From: an uncultured Bacilli bacterium
GTDB taxonomy: Bacteria > Bacillota_I > Bacilli_A > RF39 > UBA660
Direction: 5' to 3'
NCBI GenBank assembly: GCA_947629165.1
Contig: CANRCR010000001.1
Span: forward strand, 198,816 to 262,815
DNA: 64,000 nucleotides
Shown piece by piece: positions 49,607 to 59,990 of this stretch (its first letter is position 1; every line of letters begins with the position of its first letter). Both the position numbers and the translations under genes were made by a program. The notes beneath the pieces were generated by a model that saw only the letters and a program-made list of their open reading frames with translations, ran no database searches and was not told the origin of the DNA.

Positions 49607-52072
49607 TTATAAAGTTGGTCCTCCGATTTCATCGGTTGCTTCTTGCGCAATTTCGTTTGTTACTTCATTCGTAAGTGCAGCCAATTCATCGTCACTTAAA
49701 CTTTCAATCACGCTTGTAAGGCTTTCTTCTGAAACAGCTATTGGAGCAGCAGCATCTTCTACAGCAACGGCAACATTTTCTTCAGCGGTTGGAGCTGGTG
49801 CATCAACAACAGGAGCAGGCGCCTCAACAGCTGTTGGAGCAGCTTCAAATTCTCCTTCTTCAACGTGCGTGATTCCACCTTGGCTTAAACCTGTATCTGG
49901 TGTTTCTACCTGTTGATCTTGTTGCGGTGTTGTTTCCGTAGTAGGTGGTGTTTGTTGTGCCTCTTGTACTGGAGGTGCGACATTATTTACTTCTTGGCTA
50001 TAATCGTAATTTCCATCTCCAGCTCCAAGTGTTTCTGGAGTCCATTTACTTCCTTCACCTGTTGGTGCTGATGGAGTTTGTTCAACTACCGTTTCACCGG
50101 TAACTGGATTCTTGTGTGTTTCGGTATCATGTGCTGGGACATCAGGATTTGTATAAACAGTATCACCTTTTTCAACTGATTCAACAGTTGTTCCACCTTT
50201 ATCCTTTACATCGTCCCAATTCTCTGTAACATCGGTATAACCTTTTGCCTCGGCATCTTTTATAGCAGCTTGTTTATTTGCTTCTGTTTGAGCTTCGTAT
50301 TGTGCATCAATGGCAGCTTTTTGATCAGGAGCAATCGCTGCTGCTTCAGCAGGCGATAACTGTCTAACAGTTTCTCTCGTCTCTGTACGATAAGTTGTTG
50401 TTGAACCAGATTGAGTGGTAGTTTTTCCACTTGTTTTATCTTGTCCACGATGTTCCATCGTTTTTCTTGCAATGATACCATCTAAGATACTTGCACTTTC
50501 GTCATAACGTGAAACAATTCCATGATTATGAAGTTCATTAATTTTTTGATTCTCTTGATAGAACTTACTTGATTCATCTGCATCAGTCTTAAATAATTCT
50601 TCTACTGCAGGATCTAGGAATACTTCGTCACAAGCAGGATCTCCTAATAATTCGTAAGTAAAACGTACTCCTTGATTCTTAAGATTATTGTAATAAGCTA
50701 ATTGTTCTTGTGTTGGATTTTCAGGTAAAACATAAGATGTCCATCCATGTGCTTGTAATGTTTCTTCATCAAGTTTGCCCCATTGAGAAGCCACTCCTAA
50801 GAATAGGCTATCAACGGCAAATTTTAAGTTTTTGTTTTCACGGTTGGCATCGAACATTTTTTCCATCGTTGCCCACATTTGATCTTTCGTGCACTCTTTA
50901 TCTAATAGGTTACTTAAGAATTCACGAACAACTGTTTTGTCTTCTTCGGTTTCAAAGAAGTTATCAAATACAGAAGCGAATTGATCAAAATTGTTAGCAT
51001 TTAAAAATTGCAATGCAGTCATCATTTTATGACGGAATGAATTTCTTAAATTAATTACCTCGGCTCTTGAACCAATTCCTAAATTTTTAAGATAATCTGC
51101 ACTATGATTTACCCAAGCAAATCTTGCAGCGTCATATTCTTTACCAGAAATCTTCATTAATTCTCTTTGCTCTGGAGTTAATTCTTCATCTTCGATTGAA
51201 TCAATGATTTGATCATAAGTTTCAAGGCAAGTGCTTTTTGCCTCGAGGTATGCTTGTTCTTCTTCCGTTAATTCAGAAGATGAAGCCTCGGCATTTTGAT
51301 CATATTCTTCATAAATAGCTGCAGCATTTGCATTTTCCTTATTATTCTTTAAGTGTGAGCGAATAGCCATTCCACTTGCGGCTAAAGCAATACCAGCAAG
51401 GACTCCTGCTCCAACTTTTAATGCGGTATGATTCTTACTTCCTTCACGATTAACGTGTGTTTTTAATGGTACTGTTTCTGCTGTTTCTTCATCAACGGCT
51501 TCATCAGTATCTTCGTCCGTAGTTTCATCTGTACCTTCTGTACCATCATCAGCAGCATCTGCATCTGGTCCGTCGTTCGTATTTTCATCGTCTAAATCTT
51601 CGTTTTCACCGTTTGTTGCTTCCGCAGCTGCAGCGGCAGCAGCAGGAACTGCTACCGTTACACCTGGTAAAATGTCTCTACGTACGTCGAATGGAATTGT
51701 ATCTTGATTGCTCTTTAATTCATACCATTCTTGGAATATTTTAGCAGAAGGAGAAGTTTTAGAAAACAATCCTGTCTTCCCTTTCATTATCTTGTCTATT
51801 TTTGCTTCTTCTTCTAATGTAGTTAGTTTAATACTTACTCCATTATCTTGAATTTTAGCAAGATCTTCTTGTGAATAATCAGCAATAACTTGATTAAATT
51901 GTTCCATCGAGTCTAATGCTGCTCTCGAACCATCGGCATATTCTACAACAATAGCTACATTGTTTTTCTTCGAACTCAATGCTTTTAATTTTGCATTAGC
52001 TGAAGAAGAATTTGTTAAACCACTGTTCGGAGTTGTAGCGATTTGGACTCTTACGATTTTCTTATTATCCAT
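49607..52072 (-). CDS. Large single-TM protein with acidic N-domain, alpha-helical middle and P/T/Q/A-rich tail
   Basis: 821-aa ORF; no signal peptide; TM ALKVGAGVLAGIALAASGMAI at ~aa 220; low-complexity acidic and P/Q/A-rich segments. Confidence 0.75.
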   Translation of the reverse strand: MDNKKIVRVQIATTPNSGLTNSSSANAKLKALSSKKNNVAIVVEYADGSRAALDSMEQFNQVIADYSQEDLAKIQDNGVSIKLTTLEEEAKIDKIMKGKTGLFSKTSPSAKIFQEWYELKSNQDTIPFDVRRDILPGVTVAVPAAAAAAAEATNGENEDLDDENTNDGPDADAADDGTEGTDETTDEDTDEAVDEETAETVPLKTHVNREGSKNHTALKVGAGVLAGIALAASGMAIRSHLKNNKENANAAAIYEEYDQNAEASSSELTEEEQAYLEAKSTCLETYDQIIDSIEDEELTPEQRELMKISGKEYDAARFAWVNHSADYLKNLGIGSRAEVINLRNSFRHKMMTALQFLNANNFDQFASVFDNFFETEEDKTVVREFLSNLLDKECTKDQMWATMEKMFDANRENKNLKFAVDSLFLGVASQWGKLDEETLQAHGWTSYVLPENPTQEQLAYYNNLKNQGVRFTYELLGDPACDEVFLDPAVEELFKTDADESSKFYQENQKINELHNHGIVSRYDESASILDGIIARKTMEHRGQDKTSGKTTTQSGSTTTYRTETRETVRQLSPAEAAAIAPDQKAAIDAQYEAQTEANKQAAIKDAEAKGYTDVTENWDDVKDKGGTTVESVEKGDTVYTNPDVPAHDTETHKNPVTGETVVEQTPSAPTGEGSKWTPETLGAGDGNYDYSQEVNNVAPPVQEAQQTPPTTETTPQQDQQVETPDTGLSQGGITHVEEGEFEAAPTAVEAPAPVVDAPAPTAEENVAVAVEDAAAPIAVSEESLTSVIESLSDDELAALTNEVTNEIAQEATDEIGGPTL

Positions 52073-52075
52073 ATT

Positions 52076-53677
52076 TTATTGCTCCTTTACTCTTTTTACA
52101 CCCGTATAAGTGTATCCTTGTGAAGTTAAGCCTGTATCATTTTGCGAAGATGACCATTTATAATCGGTGTATGCTTCTTTTACTACTGTTCTTGTTCTAT
52201 AACGATAGTATTTAACATCTGCATAAACATCTACTTTAGCAGTTACTGTTTCATAAGTATGCTCTAATCCATATAATGGAATAGTTTGTGAAGATGTTTG
52301 ACTACAGCTTAATACTCCACTTCCGGTACTTGTACTTGGTACACTTGTTGTCGTTCTTGTATATTTTCTCCAATTCATAACAGTATGGTCGGTACAAGAT
52401 GGTAAGCATGTCGATTGATCAACAGATTCATATCTCCATTGTGTATTAACACTATCGGCTGGTGCTACTGTACCACTATAAACTTCATTTGTTTTTGTCC
52501 AACCTGAAGTTACTGCATAAGTTACGTTTTCATATTCTACATATTGGTATCCAGTACACATTACTTTTTCATAACTACCTACTTGAACTGGTTTTGTTTT
52601 ATGATAAGTAATCTTATAGTTTTTATAACCAATAAGTTCTTGACGTGTACCTAAATTTTCAAGTTGTGCTAATTCATAATTTCCGAATGGAATATTATCG
52701 GCATCAACATATACCGTATCTTTACTCCATGCAGTCCATGCTGAATATTGTTTACCAATGTTCTTTTTGTATTGATATTCATATTCTTGAGTAGGTTGAA
52801 CGGTTTCTGTTTTCTTCGTTACCGTAATACTACAAGATGCTGTCTTACCTTTCGAATCACGTACATAACCATAAACGGTTGTTTTTCCATTGTTAGTTAC
52901 TACAAAAGTATTAGCACCCTTATAGTTAACGGCTCCACCTAATCCAAATCCAGTAATGGTTGCTCCATTGGTAGATCCTTTTGAAGCCCATCCAATTGAA
53001 ACATTACCATTGTAAGTTCCATCACTATTTAATACTCCATCTGTAACTGTCAACGTACAATATGGTTGTGAATTTGTTGACGGTGTTGGCGTATTCGTTG
53101 GTGTCGGTGAATTCGTTGGATTTGGCGATTTTGTTGGTTGTGGCGTATTGTTTGGTTTTGGATTAGCCGTTGGTCGTGGTTGATTTGTTTGGCTTGGTGT
53201 ATTTGTCGACTTAGGCTCTTCCTGCTTTTCACAGACTTCTGTCGTACAATAAGCATAGCATCCAACGTGTACTAAAATGTAATCTTCTTCATCATCACAT
53301 TTCAAGTATACTTTTAATAGATACTCGTCTTCCAATTTTTCAATTGTGACATAAGAATTATCTATATCACAAGATTTACCATTTTTGTCCGTAAATGGTA
53401 ATAGTAATTTCAAATCTAACATTTCACGAAGGGTTACGGTCTTTTTATCTCCTACATTTGCAGGAAGTCTTTCTGCAGTAAAGTATAGAAGTGACGCATC
53501 CTTCATTTCTTGAATGTTCGCATTGAAAATACGATCTGTTAAAACACTATTGTTGGGCCATGGAATAAGCCATACTAATAGTAAAACAAAGATGATAATT
53601 AAAATAAGTTTTAGTAAGAAATCCCGAAATGGGAATTCTTTTCTTCTTGATCTTTCTTCGTAATCTTCTGAATACAT
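52076..53677 (-). CDS. Type II-anchored surface protein with PT-rich linker and WSxW/YRxRT modules
   Basis: N-terminal TM FLLKLILIIIFVLLLVWLIPW, linker PTNTPTPSTNSQP, modules QYSAWTAWSKDTVYV, NWRKYTRTTT, YYRYRTRTVV; adjacent to the 49607 gene with a 3-nt gap. Confidence 0.75.
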   Translation of the reverse strand: MYSEDYEERSRRKEFPFRDFLLKLILIIIFVLLLVWLIPWPNNSVLTDRIFNANIQEMKDASLLYFTAERLPANVGDKKTVTLREMLDLKLLLPFTDKNGKSCDIDNSYVTIEKLEDEYLLKVYLKCDDEEDYILVHVGCYAYCTTEVCEKQEEPKSTNTPSQTNQPRPTANPKPNNTPQPTKSPNPTNSPTPTNTPTPSTNSQPYCTLTVTDGVLNSDGTYNGNVSIGWASKGSTNGATITGFGLGGAVNYKGANTFVVTNNGKTTVYGYVRDSKGKTASCSITVTKKTETVQPTQEYEYQYKKNIGKQYSAWTAWSKDTVYVDADNIPFGNYELAQLENLGTRQELIGYKNYKITYHKTKPVQVGSYEKVMCTGYQYVEYENVTYAVTSGWTKTNEVYSGTVAPADSVNTQWRYESVDQSTCLPSCTDHTVMNWRKYTRTTTSVPSTSTGSGVLSCSQTSSQTIPLYGLEHTYETVTAKVDVYADVKYYRYRTRTVVKEAYTDYKWSSSQNDTGLTSQGYTYTGVKRVKEQ

Positions 53678-53734
53678 ATTTTTCTCCCCCTCATCACATT
53701 ACGACCGATATTATAGCATAATGCGTAAGTTTTG

Positions 53735-53992
53735 TCAATTATTTTTTTTAAGTTGCACCAATGTTTCGCCATCATTAAACAAATTGAGTTCATAGTGCTC
53801 CACTCGCTTATCTTTGGCAAGTACATCCTGTACCACTTTCTTTAGAATTCCTAAACCCTTTCCATGAATAATGACAATTCGTTCACTTTTCATTTTCACT
53901 TGATCGTCTAAAAATTCTTTTATTCTTATTCTAGCATAAGTTCGATCTTCTCCATGAAGATCTAACGTAGGTGCATGTTCATAAAGAAGCAT
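53735..53992 (-). CDS. Stand-alone Smr-domain protein
   Basis: LDLHGEDRTYARIRIKEFLDDQVKMKSERIVIIHGKGLGILKKVVQDVL (LDLHG, HGxG motifs). Confidence 0.85.
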   Translation of the reverse strand: MLLYEHAPTLDLHGEDRTYARIRIKEFLDDQVKMKSERIVIIHGKGLGILKKVVQDVLAKDKRVEHYELNLFNDGETLVQLKKNN

Positions 53993-54887
53993 TTTCTTTT
54001 CCTCGAGTAAGAACCTCTTGTAAAGATGGAATTGAATTTGATCGCCCCAATCCAGTCGCGGCGATTGCTCCCGTTATATTGGCATAATACATTGTTTCTA
54101 GTAGCGAATAGCCTTCATTTATGAAGTAAGCAAATGCGCCATGATAGATATCTCCCGATCCCGTTGTATCGACCGCTTGGACTTTTAAACTTGGAACTAG
54201 GTGGTATCCTGTTTCATCTTTGGTAAAACTACCATATTCTCCTAACGTAATTATAATTTCGTTATGAAAAGCCTCTTTTAAGTATTCATAACTTTTTTGA
54301 AGACTTTCCATATTGTTAGGATCAATCGTAATTTTACTGTATTCTTCTGCAAAATCTTGGGATGCTATGCAATATTTTACTTTGTCTGCCAACCGAACGA
54401 TGTTTGGCTTAAGATTCCCTGCATCAAGAATACTTATGGCATTTGGAAATTGTTGCAGCGCTTTTAAAGTTAACGTAGGTTCTTCGCCATCGGCAATAAT
54501 GATGTCCGGCGTTATCGAGAATTCTACATCTTTCACTTCCGTTATTTTATTGCGAGTTACAATAATTGTCCTGCTACCATTTTGCTGATTCGCTAAAATA
54601 TAACTTGTTGTCGTATCAAATTCGTTACTCATTTGGAAATAATCTAAATGAATCCCTAAGTGAAGCAATTCTTCTTTAATTTTTTCACCATAGTAATCAT
54701 TTCCTACGACACTTGCTAGATAAGTATCGTAATTCCAACGAGCTAGTAAGATTCCAGCATTTGTTGCGGCTCCTCCACTACAGGAGACCGTCTTACCAAT
54801 TCTTACCTTGCTATTTTCCTTTGGATAAGAAGCAACTGGCATGGTAACATCATAGGCAGTGTGCCCAATGCATAAGACTCTTCCCAT
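53979..54887 (-). CDS. PfkB-family (ribokinase-like) sugar kinase
   Basis: SCSGGAATNAGILLARW, VQAVDTTGSGDIYHGAFAYFI. Confidence 0.9.
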   Translation of the reverse strand: MGRVLCIGHTAYDVTMPVASYPKENSKVRIGKTVSCSGGAATNAGILLARWNYDTYLASVVGNDYYGEKIKEELLHLGIHLDYFQMSNEFDTTTSYILANQQNGSRTIIVTRNKITEVKDVEFSITPDIIIADGEEPTLTLKALQQFPNAISILDAGNLKPNIVRLADKVKYCIASQDFAEEYSKITIDPNNMESLQKSYEYLKEAFHNEIIITLGEYGSFTKDETGYHLVPSLKVQAVDTTGSGDIYHGAFAYFINEGYSLLETMYYANITGAIAATGLGRSNSIPSLQEVLTRGKENASL

Positions 54888-54973
54888 AAGTCATCACCTT
54901 ATTTTAATTATACAAAAAAAGAACACTCAATGGAAGAGTATTCTTTCTTTTTTTACAAAAAATTGTCTTTTTT

Positions 54974-56680
54974 TTAGAAATACCATTCTGGTAGCCATCT
55001 TAAGAAATCCACAAATTCACTCGGAACCATTAAACCGGTAGCTACTGGATAGAACAAGATAAAGAAGATAATTACTACCACCAAATAAATTGGAATACTT
55101 TTCTTAAAGTTTAATTTTTCTGTCAGATGTTTAAATAGTGCAACAATTGCTAACATAACAAATGGTAATACTGGGAAATAATGATATAAGAACATTACTC
55201 TACCGATGGCCATATATGGTAACCACATACATAAGAAAGCTACTAAAATAAACCACATTTCTTTTTTGCGGGTCCGGAACGCTTCAATTAAAACATGAAG
55301 GAGTCCTAATATTCCAACCCACCAAATTGCTGGATTTCCGATTCCAACAATCGTCTCTTTCATGTTTCCAGCAAATTCTTGTACATAGTACCAAACTGGT
55401 TTTAACATAAGTGGCCAACTATACCACGGTGATGTAAATGGATGAGTCGCATTAAGTTGCGAATGATATTGGTAAACGGCTTCGTTTTCGATCATTAATT
55501 CGTTAAAGTTCGTGATAGCATAAGGTTCCACGCTCAAATATGGATACATAAAATAGATTCCGATATAAATGACGAGTGGAAGAAGTATAAAGAATACAAA
55601 GCAGCAAAGTACAATTACCGTCGTATCGACCGTCCAACGTTTTCCTTTTCCGCAATTCTTATAGATTAAATCTGCGAAGAAGATAATCGCTAACGCTAAT
55701 CCTCCAAATAATCCTGTCCATTTTGTAGCAATGGCGCATCCGATAAAGAGACCTGAAAAGAAAAGTTTTCGTAATCGTTTAAAGAGTGAATCCTCTTTCG
55801 TCAAAGAAATATACTGATACATAAATAAGAATGAAAGTAAGATAAATAATACTAAAAAAGTATCAATGGTACCTAGTCTACTTTGTGCTAAATGGAAGGT
55901 ATCAAAAGCCATTAAAGCACCTGCTAAAATTGCATATTTCCGTTTCTTGAACATGTTTTTAGCTAATATATAGATAACTGGTATTAATAAAATTCCAGCA
56001 AGTACTCCCATTAAACGATAACTAAACGGACTCATTCCCATTAGAGCAATCGGAATCATTTGAATAACTTTTCCTAATGGCGGATGAACCCATTCGTATG
56101 CAGGCATATCATTGGCATATTCATAAGCTGTTCTCGCAAAGTAAATTTCATCGAAATACGTACTATTTTGATAACTGATTTGATCCGGAACTGTATCTAA
56201 TTCATCCACGACACTTTCACTCGTATCATTCATTGCTACTAAGTTTAGTTTATAGCCATAGCGGTCGTACAATTGAATTTCACCGATTTGGCTTCCATCG
56301 GTCTGTCCAATTAAACGCAAATATTTTAATTTGACATCCGTATCATAATCATCCCAAGCAAAGACGCTTTTTTGTTCTAGCGGATTGTCTAGAGGTATAT
56401 AGTTTTCACCATCTTCGGAATATAATACTTGATAACTTCCTACTTCAGGCCCTGCAAAATGTCTTATTTTAAGAACATCCGTTGCATCTCCTTCGAGCAT
56501 AATATCAATTTGATTATTATCACTTACTACATAGAAATAGGTTTGAGGATTATTCGACGTTCCTAGTTGAAAAAAAGCAAGCATACTATAAATAACAATT
56601 AATATTCCTAAAATAATAAAATCGATACTATTTAAATGTGCTCCTTCTTCGTTCCAGATTTTTTTAAAAAATTCCTTCAC
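54974..56680 (-). CDS. PMT-like membrane glycosyltransferase with inserted F5/8-type C-like domain
   Basis: EYANDMPAYEWVHPPLGKVIQMIPIALMGMSPFSYRLMGVLAGILLIPVIYILAKNMF; large loop VSDNNQIDIMLEGDATDVLKIRHFAGPEVGSYQVLYSEDGENYIPL...LKYLRLIGQTDGSQIGEIQLYD. Confidence 0.8.
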   Translation of the reverse strand: MKEFFKKIWNEEGAHLNSIDFIILGILIVIYSMLAFFQLGTSNNPQTYFYVVSDNNQIDIMLEGDATDVLKIRHFAGPEVGSYQVLYSEDGENYIPLDNPLEQKSVFAWDDYDTDVKLKYLRLIGQTDGSQIGEIQLYDRYGYKLNLVAMNDTSESVVDELDTVPDQISYQNSTYFDEIYFARTAYEYANDMPAYEWVHPPLGKVIQMIPIALMGMSPFSYRLMGVLAGILLIPVIYILAKNMFKKRKYAILAGALMAFDTFHLAQSRLGTIDTFLVLFILLSFLFMYQYISLTKEDSLFKRLRKLFFSGLFIGCAIATKWTGLFGGLALAIIFFADLIYKNCGKGKRWTVDTTVIVLCCFVFFILLPLVIYIGIYFMYPYLSVEPYAITNFNELMIENEAVYQYHSQLNATHPFTSPWYSWPLMLKPVWYYVQEFAGNMKETIVGIGNPAIWWVGILGLLHVLIEAFRTRKKEMWFILVAFLCMWLPYMAIGRVMFLYHYFPVLPFVMLAIVALFKHLTEKLNFKKSIPIYLVVVIIFFILFYPVATGLMVPSEFVDFLRWLPEWYF

Positions 56681-56772
56681 TTTGTTTCCCCTCTTTCTAT
56701 TTTATATTCTATCAAAAAAAGATTTATCATTAAAGATAAATCTTAAATAATCTTTTTAATTGACACTTCTTA

Positions 56773-57561
56773 TTATTTTTGATAAGTCTTCACGTTGGTA
56801 TCACCTTTTGTTAAATCTCTTAAAAGACAACGATTTATATAGGCATAAATCCAATTTTTTTCAAAAGGTAATTGCGCATTCATATTTCGATCGTATGGAA
56901 CTCCAGATACCAATATTTTTTCGCTTATTGCCGTTTGTGTATTTTGATCGATTAACCAACGGACTGGACTCACTTTAATCCAGATTGGCATATCACGTTT
57001 TACCTTCACTCCATTTGAAAGAATTAAATCGGTTGTTGGCCATGTCGTAAATGCACGAACGTACTTACTATCTTTATATTGATACGTTTTGAAAGTGGCT
57101 TTATCTACAATATAATTAAATGGCATCTCTTCTAATTTTTGATTTTGATACCGTTCTTCTAAACATTGACTATCTTTTAACGATATTACCTCTTGCGGAT
57201 AATTTCCATACGTTCCTAAATAAACTTGATCGGTATAGGGTTTTACGGATTCGAACAAATCTTTTGGTAACTGATTCTTTGAATATTTAAATTGGGGTCT
57301 AATTCCGCCATAACGAGCACAAGCAACATAACACATTATTTTTTCATCATACGAAATTGCAAGCGGTTCTTTTGAATCACTAATGGATGATGTAAAATAA
57401 CAACCATAATGAAATTCATTTTCGGTCGTTACTCCTAAAATCCGTGCAAAGTCGGTCGCTTTTGCTTGAATACCATATCGTTTAAATAATTCTAATTGTG
57501 CTACACCATTAAATCCTTTAATTTCATTTATATTGGGAAGCGTCAATTCGTTTATTTCCAT
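56773..57561 (-). CDS. DUF6273-like protein of unknown function
   Basis: IWIKVSPVRWLIDQNTQTAISEKILVSGVPYDRN...NWIYAYINRCLLRDL resembles the DUF6273-type module. Confidence 0.5.
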   Translation of the reverse strand: MEINELTLPNINEIKGFNGVAQLELFKRYGIQAKATDFARILGVTTENEFHYGCYFTSSISDSKEPLAISYDEKIMCYVACARYGGIRPQFKYSKNQLPKDLFESVKPYTDQVYLGTYGNYPQEVISLKDSQCLEERYQNQKLEEMPFNYIVDKATFKTYQYKDSKYVRAFTTWPTTDLILSNGVKVKRDMPIWIKVSPVRWLIDQNTQTAISEKILVSGVPYDRNMNAQLPFEKNWIYAYINRCLLRDLTKGDTNVKTYQK

Positions 57562-57642
57562 TTTGTTAGCTCCTTCTTTTTACTTTTTATCGTAATTTAA
57601 AAACGATTGTTTGTCAAGAAAAAAACTAGGAATAGTCCTCGT

Positions 57643-58608
57643 TTAAATGAGCTTTTTCTGTTTTACTTTAGGGGACTCTTCTAATTTCTCTTTTTTATTT
57701 ATTAATTTTGTGCTTTGATTTTGTAATACGAACTTCATAAAAGGATCTTCTTTAATTATCTCGTGAAATTGTTTCTGTTTTTCTAAAGAAGGATTTGTTT
57801 CCATAAGCCAACTATGAAACGATTTTATCACTTTTGTTTTGCTCGTTATTAAATGCGTAATATTGAGAACACTCGGATCATTAATAACATCGATATACAA
57901 TATTGTTTTTATTATTTCTTTACGGGGTGCAAAATTTTCCATATGTTTTATAAATCCTAAGAGGTCATGATTTAGATACAAATCTTGCATTTCTTTTGGA
58001 TTATCAAAGAAAAGTTCAAATAAAAGGGCCATTTGTACTTCCGTTTTATAGGCCGTTATCTTTCCATTATAAAATAGCCGTGAAGCAAGTAATTCGGTAT
58101 ATCCTTCATTTAGGCCATATCCAATAGAAGTCACTTTGTTTTGATTATCTTTTTGAGCGAGATAAAAACCGGTTTCGATCATGTTCTTATCACTTTTTTC
58201 ATTACTGGATGCCATATGTAAAAACTCATGTCCTAACGCTTTTTTCGACAAATAATCTATTTGATTTTTTATTTGATTATAGGAACCATAGCACCCACTA
58301 AAAAATAATATTAATTTATGTTTAACTACGACATCTCGAAGATTAGCATAAGTACTCGTTAAATTTGCTTCATCGGTCGATGATTCTAATTTTTTTAAAT
58401 AAGGTAACAATAACTTAATCCGTTGATAGTCAATTTGTTGTTTTAATTCTTCGACAGGAAGATGGTCATTCGGATTAAAATCTTTCATTTCGCATCCATC
58501 ATATTTTGAACAAGTATTTAATTTGTACGATTCAAACATTTGGTAAGAAAATACACAGGAGACGCCAATTCCAAAAAGCGTTGCCGATAACATAACACCC
58601 AATAACAT
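57643..58608 (-). CDS. Membrane-anchored putative HExxH metallopeptidase
   Basis: N-terminal TM MLLGVMLSATLFGIGVSCVF; KALGHEFLHMASS (HExxH) followed by GLNEGYTELLASRLF. ATG at 58608 with GGAGGTGATT RBS. Confidence 0.65.
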   Translation of the reverse strand: MLLGVMLSATLFGIGVSCVFSYQMFESYKLNTCSKYDGCEMKDFNPNDHLPVEELKQQIDYQRIKLLLPYLKKLESSTDEANLTSTYANLRDVVVKHKLILFFSGCYGSYNQIKNQIDYLSKKALGHEFLHMASSNEKSDKNMIETGFYLAQKDNQNKVTSIGYGLNEGYTELLASRLFYNGKITAYKTEVQMALLFELFFDNPKEMQDLYLNHDLLGFIKHMENFAPRKEIIKTILYIDVINDPSVLNITHLITSKTKVIKSFHSWLMETNPSLEKQKQFHEIIKEDPFMKFVLQNQSTKLINKKEKLEESPKVKQKKLI

Positions 58609-58735
58609 AGAATCACCTCCTATTCCATTTTTTATTATTCGATTTTTTTGATATAAAAAGAGCAAATATAAGTTTTAAAACTTTTGTATTTGCCATTTTT
58701 TGTTTCTTAGTAATTTCTAATTAGAAAATGACACT

Positions 58736-59053
58736 CTAAATGGTATTCGACATAATTTCTAGCACTTTATCATAGTTGTCATCTCGCGCCATGATATTTC
58801 TTTTTGTCATTCCACATTTGGAACAAACGTAAACAATTTTGAAGTTATCTTTTTTGGCAGGTTCGATGGCGACGGGTTTTAATACTCCATGACAAGTACA
58901 GGCACGATCTCCTGGATTAATGTCTACATGTTTCGAACATAGACAATGCGGGCAATGATCACGTGCAGTATAGCCTAACTTAGTTACTTTTTCTCCACAT
59001 ACTTCACAAATAAAATCTTCATCCTTCATTGTAAATTTTGCTCTATCACCCAT
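58736..59053 (-). CDS. RNHCP-domain zinc-binding protein
   Basis: FICEVCGEKV...RDHCPHCLCSKHVDINPGDRACTCHGVLKPVAI...YVCSKCGM. Confidence 0.85.
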   Translation of the reverse strand: MGDRAKFTMKDEDFICEVCGEKVTKLGYTARDHCPHCLCSKHVDINPGDRACTCHGVLKPVAIEPAKKDNFKIVYVCSKCGMTKRNIMARDDNYDKVLEIMSNTI

Positions 59054-59154
59054 TGTATCCTCTTCCTTTTCGACCTTATTTTATCTTTTGCTTATCGATT
59101 TTGTCAATTTAGGTATATTGTCTTTATGAAATTCTATTACATAATTATTAACGT

Positions 59155-59800
59155 TTACAAAACAAATTCTTTATTTATCTTTGGCATATCTTTATCAAAT
59201 CTTACGATATTTTCTACTTTTTTATTTTGTTCCTTACAAAGTTCAAAATATTTATCATCCCAAGATAAGCGATAAGCATCATGAATATCAAAATCTAATT
59301 TATTAAGCCATGCTTTTATAACTTCGGTTGCCTCTTTCGTTTTACTTTTATTTTCTAATTCGATACAGATACCAAATGGATATTCATCTACGACAATTTC
59401 TATATCTTCGTTACTAAAAATAGACCGACATCTTTCATAACTTTCAACCAAATTTAAATGAAGTACCTTTTCAAGTAATAAACAGAGATTATTGTATTCG
59501 TTCGGATCAATTTGAAGTTCAATTTCTTCCTCTTGATGAATCCGTTGTTTAACACTACTTTTAAGTCTTCTTTTCCATGTAATCATACATTTTGATACAT
59601 TGTCACCGATGGTTTTTCTAACTCTAAAACGGCCATCTATTTCTTTGGTATAAAAATCATATTTCTTCATCGGGTGATTATATTGGTCTGTACATTCATA
59701 ATAACGTCCTTGAAAATTTAACTCTTTGTATTTTTTTTAAATACTTCATAATTTTATCTTTACTATTTATAGAATAATAATAACGTACTTCTGTTTCCAT
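59155..59800 (-). pseudogene. CYTH-domain protein with frameshift at a poly-A8 run
   Basis: Frame 1 METEVRYYYSINSKDKIMKYLKK then, after A8 (59731-59738), the other frame continues YKELNFQGRYYECTDQYNHPMKKYDFYTKEIDGRFRVRKT...IFSNEDIEIVVDEYPFGICIELE. Confidence 0.75.
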
Positions 59801-59957
59801 ATTAAATTCCTTTCACTTCTTTAAAATTGTTTAATCTTCATTAATTATCGTTTTTTTAAACTTAATATTTTCACTTAACAATATTATACTACTAAATTCG
59901 TTATTTCGAATAAGAAGCATTTAATTATATAAAATAACTTTTATAACTATTAAAAAA

Positions 59958-59982
59958 AGAGCGTTAACAAAGTTAACACTCT
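59958..59982 (-). terminator. Intrinsic terminator of ABC exporter gene
   Basis: AGAGTGTTAACtttGTTAACGCTCTTTTTTT on the minus strand. Confidence 0.85.
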
Positions 59983-59990
59983 ATGAAGTA

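Noticed and set aside
51600-51660. Poly-Ala tract (AAAAAAAEA) in the 821-aa protein as a phase-variable repeat
   Set aside because: Codons are mixed (gca/gct/gcg/gcc) so no pure DNA repeat suited to slippage.
53050-53265. ORF rich in Q/H/R (MDAMLIVRQKSVKSRKS...)
   Set aside because: Out-of-frame reading of the PT-rich linker of the 52076 gene.
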